A stretch of 9,227 nucleotides of DNA from Candidatus Agathobaculum merdigallinarum (lineage in GTDB: Bacteria; Bacillota; Clostridia; Oscillospirales; Butyricicoccaceae). Numbering within the stretch: the first letter of the stretch is position 1; the number at the start of each line of letters is the position of its first letter. The DNA lies in the NCBI GenBank assembly GCA_019115425.1, contig DXDO01000083.1, positions 1-9,227 of the forward strand, written 5' to 3'. The position numbers and the translations under genes were made by a program. The notes beneath the pieces are model-generated. The model had not been told where the DNA came from and ran no database searches. It saw only the letters and a list, made by a program, of their open reading frames with translations. Shown piece after piece: positions 1 through 5,565 of this stretch.

Positions 1-1389
1 GAGCAGCACCACCAAAATCCGCAAAAGGGCGCTCTGAATCTTGCGGAGATTCAGCAGCAGGACCGACATGGCAATCACATGGGCGGTCGTTTCACGCAGC
101 CTGGCGGTGATCAGCCCCATTCCGCATTTCCGTTTTGCCAGGCTGAACCTGCGCTCTACCTCCACACGTTCACATTCATCCAGACGATCCTGTGTTTTGT
201 CCCTGTGATCGTCCTTCCTCGGCCTGCCCAACGCCGGACCGGCTAAGCGAATCCCACATTCTTTGCAGTAACGGAGATTTTCACGGCTGCGATAAATTTT
301 ATCCGCCAGAATGCGGCTGGGATAATGGCCTTCCCGTTCATGGAAACGTTCTACCATCATTTTCAGGTTGCCGGCTTCGTTGTAAGCGTCGAACGAGTAA
401 TATTCCAATCGGGTCCAGCCGTCTGCAACACTGACGTCCAGCTTGGCTCCGAACTCCACCGGCTTTCCCGCCTTTCCGCGGACGATCGGGCGGATAAACG
501 GCTGACTGATGCTGACAATGCGATCCGGAACACTGTGTATGCGATTGTCGTACATGTACTTCTGCTGCTCATAGATGGTCTGGAGCGTATGCAGGCGCTC
601 TGCTTGCCTGCTGGTCAGGGCTTTCCCAAGAAGAAGTTTGCTTTTGATCGCTCCCAGATCCCGTTTCAGATAGCAAAGCTGTTTGCCAATTGCTTTGCGG
701 GTCATCTTTGCAGTATGTTTGCGGCATCTGGCGTATTTCAGATAATCCTTTCGGGCGCGCTTGCGGTAGGTGCGGGGCTTCTTACCATCTGTTGGGTCAT
801 GCAGGATATCCAGCAGCTTTTCTGCATTTTCTCTGGCCTCATTGAGCAGGGAAACATCCTGCGGGTACCGGATATGCGAAGGCGCACAGGTAGCGTCTAC
901 GATCATGGTACCGCTGTTGCCGCCGGCTCCGGAACCCTTATTTTCATCGTCGTCATCCTTAGATTCTGCCGTCTCAGCCTGACGCGCTTTTGCGTCCTGC
1001 ACGATCATCTCGTTGATCTCGCCCAGAATTTCCGGCGTCAATCGCTTACGGAAGTATACCATCAGCGAGGGATCAAAGGGCAGTTTGCCATCGTCGTAGC
1101 CAGGATAGCCGCAGAAATATTGCAGGTACGGGTTCTCCTGGATCTGGAGCGCGGTCTCCTCGTCCGAATAGCCATACTCCGCCTGGATGATGCAGGCGCC
1201 CAGCGCCAGACGCAGCGGCTTGGCTACGTTCCCTTTACGATTGGTAAACAGCGCAGCGTACCGCTTTTCAATCTCCGGCCATGGGATCGTCTGGGCCTTC
1301 TTGGCCCATCGGTTTCCCTCTTTTAAATTCATCCCCACCGGCTGCCTGAAATCCGCAAGGCTGATTTGACCATTGCTGTATCGGTACAT
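1..1389 (-). CDS. IS5-superfamily DDE transposase (3' end beyond window)
   Basis: This is a transposase of the IS5 superfamily (IS5/IS1182-like), which cuts and joins its own element's ends with a DDE (RNase H-like) active site. I read 463 uninterrupted codons with no stop before the left edge. Residues about 60-120 form the N-terminal transposase domain (DUF772-like), including GYSDEETALQIQENPYLQYF. The probable catalytic residues are D165 in IVDAT, D363 in ILADKIYRS, and E412 in a VEVERRFSLAKRKCG context. A low-complexity acidic and glycine-rich linker (about residues 139-161, with KDDDDE) precedes the first catalytic Asp. A long basic, coiled-coil-prone insertion (about 180-290) separates the first two. 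The start at 1389 is chosen because GGAGG lies 7 bases upstream; the in-frame ATG at 1395 is too close to that site. The frame looks intact, so the element may be active. The exact subfamily is uncertain. Confidence 0.9.
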   Translation of the reverse strand, partial: MYRYSNGQISLADFRQPVGMNLKEGNRWAKKAQTIPWPEIEKRYAALFTNRKGNVAKPLRLALGACIIQAEYGYSDEETALQIQENPYLQYFCGYPGYDDGKLPFDPSLMVYFRKRLTPEILGEINEMIVQDAKARQAETAESKDDDDENKGSGAGGNSGTMIVDATCAPSHIRYPQDVSLLNEARENAEKLLDILHDPTDGKKPRTYRKRARKDYLKYARCRKHTAKMTRKAIGKQLCYLKRDLGAIKSKLLLGKALTSRQAERLHTLQTIYEQQKYMYDNRIHSVPDRIVSISQPFIRPIVRGKAGKPVEFGAKLDVSVADGWTRLEYYSFDAYNEAGNLKMMVERFHEREGHYPSRILADKIYRSRENLRYCKECGIRLAGPALGRPRKDDHRDKTQDRLDECERVEVERRFSLAKRKCGMGLITARLRETTAHVIAMSVLLLNLRKIQSALLRILVVLL

Positions 1390-1401
1390 GCCCATTCCTC
1401 C

Positions 1402-1445
1402 AAGCGCAAGGTTTTTGCCGCTTTTCCTGCGTTTCCCTTGCACTT
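1402..1445 (-). promoter_or_regulatory. Leader hairpin abutting the transposase ribosome binding site
   Basis: On the minus strand, AAGTGCAAGG (1445-1436) can pair with CCTTGCGCTT (1411-1402) to give a 10-bp stem with one G-U pair and a 24-base loop. The 3' arm ends directly next to the GGAGG ribosome binding site (1401-1397). A transcript starting about 7 bases after the -10 box would lack most of the first half of the 5' arm. Only read-through transcripts from outside the element would form the full stem. This resembles the protection of IS10 and IS50 against outside transcription. The pairing is seen; the role is inferred. Confidence 0.45.
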
Positions 1446-1454
1446 ATTATAACA
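1446..1454 (-). promoter_or_regulatory. Extended -10 promoter of the transposase gene
   Basis: The minus strand reads TGTTATAAT, a perfect TATAAT with an extended TGn element. It lies about 57 bases upstream of the transposase start codon. No good -35 hexamer is present at 16-18 bases, which fits an extended -10 promoter. The predicted transcript start, near 1439, falls inside the 5' arm of the leader hairpin. Confidence 0.55.
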
Positions 1455-1612
1455 TACACCGCTACTTTTTCGCTGAATTTATTCCGGCTTTTATTGATTT
1501 TGTGTGCATTTACGCTCTTTTCGATCACCGAGATGTTAACTGAGTTTGTTCAGGGGACATTAAATATGCACCAAGTACCCGTAAGGAGAATTTTCGCGGC
1601 CATTTCCACGGG

Positions 1613-2047
1613 TCAGCTGTCGGCCGCAGTTCCTTCTCTTGCGGCCTGATGGTGTTCCAGCGCGTGCTTTGCCAATGCCACGCTGAGCAACACAAACGGC
1701 AGACAGGACGCATGGCCGCGCAGTGTTTCGCGCTCTTCTCTCAGGATAAACGGCAGGGAGGCGACCGTCAGACCGAGGAATGCGGAACTGAGTACATACA
1801 CGCCGCTGTCGAACACCTGCGCCAGCGCGGTCGCAGCGATCGCCATGCCGATCACCCAGCCCGCGCCCAGCTTGGTCAGATACCTCAGCGCGGGCCGGCG
1901 CGCCGCCTTGTCCTTGCCGAACAGATCGTGCAGTGCATTTAAAAAACGGTCGTAAAAACCGAGGATAAACGCGATCGTACCGCCGGACACCCCGGGCACC
2001 GAGTCGGCCAGAGCCATGCAAAAGCCGTGAAACAGATGGACAAACAT
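1613..2047 (-). CDS. DUF368 family membrane protein, truncated N-terminal half (probable pseudogene)
   Basis: DUF368 proteins are polytopic membrane proteins. Members have been proposed to return undecaprenyl phosphate, the lipid carrier of cell-wall synthesis, across the membrane (PopT). This frame has the family N-terminus: the motif ADSVPGVSGGT at residues 14-24 followed by AFILGFYDRFLNAL. Hydrophobic segments lie at about 61-78 and 82-102. The start at 2047 has AAGGAG 9 bases upstream. Only 144 residues are present, against roughly 250-300 usual for the family, and the second half with its further membrane segments is missing. The frame ends at TGA just before the insertion sequence. Reading through that stop gives PVEMAAKILLTG, which looks membrane-like, so a point or frame mutation may accompany the IS interruption. 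The rest of the gene should lie beyond the left edge, past the IS. The family call is firm; loss of function is inferred. Confidence 0.8.
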   Translation of the reverse strand: MFVHLFHGFCMALADSVPGVSGGTIAFILGFYDRFLNALHDLFGKDKAARRPALRYLTKLGAGWVIGMAIAATALAQVFDSGVYVLSSAFLGLTVASLPFILREERETLRGHASCLPFVLLSVALAKHALEHHQAAREGTAADS

Positions 2048-2064
2048 GTTTTCTTTCTCCTTTT

Positions 2065-2090
2065 CCGGTCTGTTTCCGGAAGCAGACCGG
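2065..2090 (-). repeat. Inverted repeat (hairpin) in the DUF368 leader
   Basis: CCGGTCTG (2065-2072) and CAGACCGG (2083-2090) form a perfect 8-bp stem around a 10-base loop that contains the palindrome TTCCGGAA (2074-2081). It lies 4 bases upstream of the AAGGAG ribosome binding site of the DUF368 gene. On the minus strand it is followed by AAAA, not T, so it is not a standard terminator of that strand. It could be a translational control hairpin or a protein-binding site. Its role is unknown. Confidence 0.45.
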
Positions 2091-2129
2091 TTTGGATAAA
2101 ATCCCCAAATGCATCCTTCTCAGGATCAT

Positions 2130-2176
2130 AAAAAACCGTTTGCCTTTCCGGAACGATTCCAGTATAGGCAAACGGT
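2130..2176 (-). terminator. Rho-independent terminator or attenuator
   Basis: On the minus strand, ACCGTTTGCCT (2176-2166) pairs perfectly with AGGCAAACGGT (2145-2135), an 11-bp stem. The stem runs directly into a run of six T (2135-2130). The 20-base loop can form a second small stem, GGAA-TCG-TTCC. It lies 110 bases downstream of the dut stop codon and 82 bases upstream of the DUF368 start. It can therefore end the nrdD-nrdG-dut transcript, or act as an attenuator if a promoter lies in the AT-rich stretch at about 2180-2220. Confidence 0.75.
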
Positions 2177-2285
2177 ATAAACTATCTATTTCTCCAAAAT
2201 AAACAAAAGTTAAAATAAACACGGCTGATATAGGCAGCGCAGCACTCCATGCCCGAACGGTATATCCGCAGGAGGTTACGAAAGA

Positions 2286-2798
2286 CTATTTCTCTGTCGT
2301 GCTGCCCAATCCACCCTGGCGCTGGCCGTCCGCGTCATCATCCTCCGTAATGCCGAATGGCAGGAAAATGCCCTGCGCAAAGCCCTCGCCCGCGCCGATG
2401 GAAAGCGTTTTCCCCTGCCGGTTGCAGTTGGTCATTTTAATAAATATATGGCCCTCATTCTTGGCGGAGAAGTAATCGCTGTCGATAATTCCGACCGTAT
2501 TGTCCATTTGCAGGCGGTACTTAAAGCCCAGTCCGGAACGCGGATAGATCTGCAAGACCCAGCCCTCCGCGATCTCCGCGCGGATGCCGGTCGGAATCTT
2601 GATGGTTTCGTGCGGGACGAGCGAAAACGCCTCGGGCGCAAAAAAGTCATATCCGGCAGAGCCGACCGTGGCCCGGCGCGGCAGGCGGATTTTCTGATAT
2701 GCCGTCTTTGCCTCCGAAACACTGCATCCGGTCTCCGCGCACCAATCCGCAATAAACTGTTTTTCCGATACTTTATAAAATTTTGCAATTTTCTGCAT
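2286..2798 (-). CDS. dut: dUTP diphosphatase (dUTPase)
   Basis: It hydrolyses dUTP to dUMP and pyrophosphate, which keeps uracil out of DNA and supplies the substrate for thymidylate synthase. The 170-residue protein shows the five trimeric-dUTPase motifs in order: AGYDFFA (48-54), PRSGLG (86-91), GIIDSDY (103-109, with catalytic Asp106 and the base-stacking Tyr109), GEGFAQGIF (137-145), and a glycine-rich C-terminal arm RQGGLGST (160-167). It has about 35 extra residues before motif 1 and an altered segment after motif 3 (FSAKNEGHI in place of the usual RGEI). I recognise this as a divergent form found in Clostridia. The gene starts 20 bases after the nrdG stop. Its ribosome binding site is poor: AAAGGG sits about 13 bases upstream, and no better in-frame start exists in the gap. 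Translation may depend on coupling to nrdG. Confidence 0.93.
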   Translation of the reverse strand: MQKIAKFYKVSEKQFIADWCAETGCSVSEAKTAYQKIRLPRRATVGSAGYDFFAPEAFSLVPHETIKIPTGIRAEIAEGWVLQIYPRSGLGFKYRLQMDNTVGIIDSDYFSAKNEGHIFIKMTNCNRQGKTLSIGAGEGFAQGIFLPFGITEDDDADGQRQGGLGSTTEK

Positions 2799-2818
2799 GG
2801 CTGATCTGCAACCCTTTC

Positions 2819-3316
2819 TTATTTATCTTTTTGAAGCGGAACAATCTCGTGGGCCGCGCGCGTTCGCTTTACATCGATCAGGCGCTGGTTGGAACTGCCG
2901 CGCCAGTGCAGTCCGGTATCGGCAAGCGCCTGCTCAAAGCGTCCGTCCACCAGCACATCCACTGCGTCAAGCACATCCAGCTCCTCAATCTGCTCCCAGC
3001 GGTAGCCGGTGTACATCCAGATGGTTTTGTCCGGAAAACGCCGCCGAATTTCCTTACACAGCGCGCCGACCGTATCCCTGTTGGCTGGGAACAGCGGATC
3101 GCCGCCTGAAAATGTAATGCCGGAAATGTAGTCCTTCTCCAGTTCGGCAAACAGCTCAGCCTTTGCCGCCTGATCGAATGGGATACCGCCTTCGGCATCC
3201 CAGGTTTCCGGATTGTGGCAGCCCGGACAGGCGTGTGCGCAGCCCGCAACCCACAGCACGACGCGCAGCCCGTCTCCGTTGAGCATATCGTCCTTGGTAA
3301 TATTGTGGTAGCGCAT
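2819..3316 (-). CDS. nrdG: Anaerobic ribonucleotide reductase activating protein (radical SAM)
   Basis: NrdG uses a 4Fe-4S cluster and S-adenosylmethionine to generate the glycyl radical on NrdD. The 165-residue protein has the radical SAM cluster motif CX3CX2C at C26, C30 and C33 (CAHACPGC), followed by HNPETWD. It also has the glycine-rich SAM-binding segment FSGGDPLF, and the family C-terminal stretch GSSNQRLIDV. Length is typical of NrdG. The start at 3316 is chosen because MRYHNITKDD is the normal family N-terminus and the ATG overlaps the nrdD stop by one base (TGATG), a classic coupling arrangement. The frame stays open upstream to 3481, but that stretch is an out-of-frame reading of nrdD. 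Confidence 0.95.
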   Translation of the reverse strand: MRYHNITKDDMLNGDGLRVVLWVAGCAHACPGCHNPETWDAEGGIPFDQAAKAELFAELEKDYISGITFSGGDPLFPANRDTVGALCKEIRRRFPDKTIWMYTGYRWEQIEELDVLDAVDVLVDGRFEQALADTGLHWRGSSNQRLIDVKRTRAAHEIVPLQKDK

Positions 3317-5436
3317 CACATGCTTTTCCTTTCCGCGATCTCCGCCATTTTCGCATCGTTCAGGCGCGTATCGCCCTTGACGCGAGAGTAGGAAAGATAG
3401 CCGTTCATGCGGTCGATCTTGGTCAGGTTGCGGCTGCCGCACTTGGGGCAGACGTCCATCGACAGCTCCTCGTGCCCGCAATCGTCGCAGTAAGCAAGCG
3501 AAAGATTGACGCCCTCATAGTAGCCGAGCTTCATGGCGCGGCGCACGAGCGATCGGATCGCCTCCAGATTGTAGTCGATCGGGTACTTGACGTACTGGAT
3601 CTTGCCGCCGTTGCACAGGTTCCAGAAACGACCCTCCAGATCCTGCTTCTGTATTGGGGTCAGCTCCTCGGTCACATGGCAGTGGAAGCTGTTGGAAACA
3701 TACGGGCGGTCGGACACCCCTTCGATGATACCATACTTTTTGCGGAATTGCTCTACCTGCAGGCCGCACAGGCTTTCCGCCGGGGTGCCGTAGATCGCGT
3801 ACAGGTTGCCGTCCTCTTCCTTGAACTGGTTGACCTTCTCGTTGATATATTCCAGCGTTTCGAGCGCGAACTGCCCGTCCTCGACAAGCGACTTGCCGTT
3901 GTACAGCTCCTGCAATTCGTTGAGCGCAGTAATGCCGAACGAGGCCGTTGCCGTTTTCATGATCGGCTTGATCTTGTCGGAAGGCTTGAGATGGCCGCCG
4001 TAAAAGCCGCCCTCGCAGTAGGCCAGCGGATTGGTGGAGGCGCGCATCTCGCCGAGATACGCATAGGTGCGGATGTGCAGCTTGCGGATCAGCTCGAGGT
4101 AGTAGTCCAGTACCTCGTGGAACGGACGGCTCTCCTGCTGGGCCATGGCGTAGATCATCGGCAGATGAAGCGAGACTGCACCGATGTTCCAGCGGCCGAT
4201 AAAGACCGGCTTGTCCTCCTCGTCGGCGGGCTTCATGCCGCCGCGCTCATACCACGGGGACAGAAATGCGCGGCAGCCCATCGGGCTGATGATCGCGCCG
4301 TACTTTTTGTACATGCTCGGCACATAGCCCTCTCCGGTCAGGCTGAGCCAGTCCGGATACATGGCCTTTGCGGAGCACTGGATGCCCGCCTCGAACACAT
4401 CCTCCAGCGGCTTGCCGGGGCCGTGCAGGTTTTCGTCGTACAGAAATACGATTTTGGGAAACAGCACCGGCTTTTTCTGGCCCTTCTTGCCCTGTCCCTT
4501 GCGGCGAACATTGAGCATCGTGATCGAGGCCAGCTTGGCAAAGCGGCCGGTGCCGGTGCCCATCGTCATGGTGATGAACGGATAGTCGCCGCGGCTCGAC
4601 GCCACAGTGTTGAACTTATACTCCCAGCCCTGGAAGCCCTGTTCAAAATCGTTCAGGATATCTGCCATGACCTCTTTTTCGACCGTCTCCGCATCCAGAC
4701 CCAGACGGCTGTATTTCTCGGTCAGCATCTTATAGCTGCGCTCGGCATACGGCTCGAGCAGCAAATCGACCGACGGCACGGTAAAGCCGCCGTACTGCTG
4801 GCTCGCCGCAGACAATACGATATCCCCGATCACGTCAAACGCGACGTTAAGCGTTTTCGGCTCATTGTACCAAAGGTTGCCCATCTCAAAGCCGCCCTGC
4901 AGAACGTGCTGCACATCAAACAGGCAGCAGTTCATGGTATCGCGGCGCGCGGACATGTCGTGGACGTAAATATAGCCGTCGCGGCAGGCCTGTAATTCCT
5001 CGGTATTCATGAAGAACTTCTGGTACAGCTCCTTATTGAGCTGGTTGAAAATCAGGCTGCGCTTGGTGGAAACCAGTGCGGAGTCCGTATTGGAGTTTTC
5101 CTTGTCCCCGATATACATGATGGACTGGCTTTTCTTGTACACACTGTCCAGCATGCCGACGAAATCCTGCTTGTAATTGCGGTAATCGCGGTAGCTTTTG
5201 GCGACCTCGGGGCGTACAGCCTCAAGCGCGGCCTCGACGATATTGTGCATCTGCCAAATCTGCACCTCAGTCATGCCGTGGTCGCGGATATATCCCTCAA
5301 CATGGTCGCAGATCGCCTGCAGCTCTTCCTCGGTAAAGGTGTACAGCACACGATTAGCCGATTTATTGACAGCAATCACAACTTTTTGGATGTTGAATGC
5401 TTCTTTAGTGTTGTCCTTTTTAATAACACGAACCAT
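3316..5436 (-). CDS. nrdD: Anaerobic (class III) ribonucleoside-triphosphate reductase
   Basis: NrdD reduces ribonucleoside triphosphates to deoxyribonucleotides by glycyl-radical chemistry under anaerobic conditions. The 706-residue protein begins with an ATP-cone (about 1-92: VRVIKKDNTKEAFN to YRDYRNYKQDF), the allosteric activity site. The catalytic barrel follows, with NSNTDSA at 114-120 and a Cys pair at C170-C171 (MNCCLFD) in the expected place for the active-site thiol. Near the C-terminus a zinc site is formed by C650, C653, C663 and C666 (CX2C...CX2C). The glycyl-radical motif RMNGYLS has the radical on G679. Length and domain order are normal. The start at 5436 has GAGG 7 bases upstream. 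The gene is first in the nrdD-nrdG-dut operon and lies behind NrdR-box-like operators. It marks an anaerobic lifestyle. Confidence 0.97.
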   Translation of the reverse strand: MVRVIKKDNTKEAFNIQKVVIAVNKSANRVLYTFTEEELQAICDHVEGYIRDHGMTEVQIWQMHNIVEAALEAVRPEVAKSYRDYRNYKQDFVGMLDSVYKKSQSIMYIGDKENSNTDSALVSTKRSLIFNQLNKELYQKFFMNTEELQACRDGYIYVHDMSARRDTMNCCLFDVQHVLQGGFEMGNLWYNEPKTLNVAFDVIGDIVLSAASQQYGGFTVPSVDLLLEPYAERSYKMLTEKYSRLGLDAETVEKEVMADILNDFEQGFQGWEYKFNTVASSRGDYPFITMTMGTGTGRFAKLASITMLNVRRKGQGKKGQKKPVLFPKIVFLYDENLHGPGKPLEDVFEAGIQCSAKAMYPDWLSLTGEGYVPSMYKKYGAIISPMGCRAFLSPWYERGGMKPADEEDKPVFIGRWNIGAVSLHLPMIYAMAQQESRPFHEVLDYYLELIRKLHIRTYAYLGEMRASTNPLAYCEGGFYGGHLKPSDKIKPIMKTATASFGITALNELQELYNGKSLVEDGQFALETLEYINEKVNQFKEEDGNLYAIYGTPAESLCGLQVEQFRKKYGIIEGVSDRPYVSNSFHCHVTEELTPIQKQDLEGRFWNLCNGGKIQYVKYPIDYNLEAIRSLVRRAMKLGYYEGVNLSLAYCDDCGHEELSMDVCPKCGSRNLTKIDRMNGYLSYSRVKGDTRLNDAKMAEIAERKSM

Positions 5437-5449
5437 AGTCTATCCTCAC

Positions 5450-5465
5450 TTGTGCTATTTGGTGT
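5450..5465 (-). promoter_or_regulatory. NrdR-box-like operator, proximal (degenerate)
   Basis: The minus strand reads ACACCAAATAGCACAA. The left half fits the NrdR box consensus (acaCwAtATaTwGtgt), while the right half is poor. It is exactly 32 bp, about three helical turns, from the centre of the stronger box. That is the usual arrangement for NrdR, which represses ribonucleotide reductase genes when dATP is high. It lies just downstream of the -10 box, over the expected transcript start. The spacing supports it more than the sequence does. Confidence 0.55.
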
Positions 5466-5473
5466 TGTCTTTT

Positions 5474-5479
5474 ATTATA
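5474..5479 (-). promoter_or_regulatory. -10 box of the nrdD-nrdG-dut promoter
   Basis: A perfect TATAAT on the minus strand sits 37 bases upstream of the nrdD start codon, inside the 16-base spacer between the two NrdR-box-like sites. The -35 region at 17-18 bases (TTTTCG or CTTTTC) is weak. NrdR bound on either side would block RNA polymerase. Confidence 0.65.
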
Positions 5480-5481
5480 AC

Positions 5482-5497
5482 ACACAACATATGGTGC
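5482..5497 (-). promoter_or_regulatory. NrdR-box-like operator, distal (strong)
   Basis: The minus strand reads GCACCATATGTTGTGT, a close match to the palindromic NrdR box consensus acaCwAtATaTwGtgt, with the CAC, ATAT and GTGT core positions kept. It overlaps the region between the -35 and -10 elements of the nrdD promoter. The nrdR gene itself is not in the window, so regulation is inferred from the site and from the identity of the downstream genes. Confidence 0.7.
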
Positions 5498-5565
5498 GAA
5501 AAGTGCATAAGAACAAAAATGTTACACAAAAACGGGATAAGGAACAGGACGAAATTTGTCGCGCT

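Larger units (their letters stand above)
1..1560 (-). mobile_element. IS5-superfamily insertion sequence, upstream end (partial; inner boundary approximate)
   Basis: The element is recognised from its transposase, which fills nearly all of it and continues past the left edge of the window. The upstream end must lie between the transposase promoter (1446-1454) and the 3' end of the truncated DUF368 frame (1613). I place it near 1560, where the minus strand reads ATGTCCCCTGAACAAACTCA. That stretch looks like a terminal inverted repeat, but the partner end is outside the window, so neither the repeat nor the target duplication can be confirmed. The boundary is uncertain by about 30 bases. The insertion is in the same orientation as the DUF368 gene and appears to cut it. 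Confidence 0.7.

Noticed and set aside
325..1326. A 333-codon open frame on the plus strand, opposite the transposase
   Set aside because: It is a shadow of the transposase gene, whose own frame is intact with all three catalytic residues.
1560..2222. A longer minus-strand frame overlapping the DUF368 remnant
   Set aside because: Its sequence is Arg-rich and unlike any family, and it starts upstream of the terminator-like hairpin. DUF368 motifs are in the other frame.
2268..2290. GCAGGAGGTTACG on the plus strand, resembling a strong ribosome binding site
   Set aside because: No start codon follows at usable spacing and no plausible plus-strand gene begins here. It is antisense to the 3' end of dut.
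3472..4995. A 507-codon open frame on the plus strand, antisense to nrdD
   Set aside because: It lies wholly inside nrdD, shows no recognisable domain and has no convincing ribosome binding site. Long antisense frames are expected opposite G/C-biased third codon positions.
5498..5565. A possible terminator after the kinase gene
   Set aside because: Only short T runs and a weak GACAAATTTCGTC near-palindrome are seen, with no stable stem followed by T. I cannot support a terminator here.
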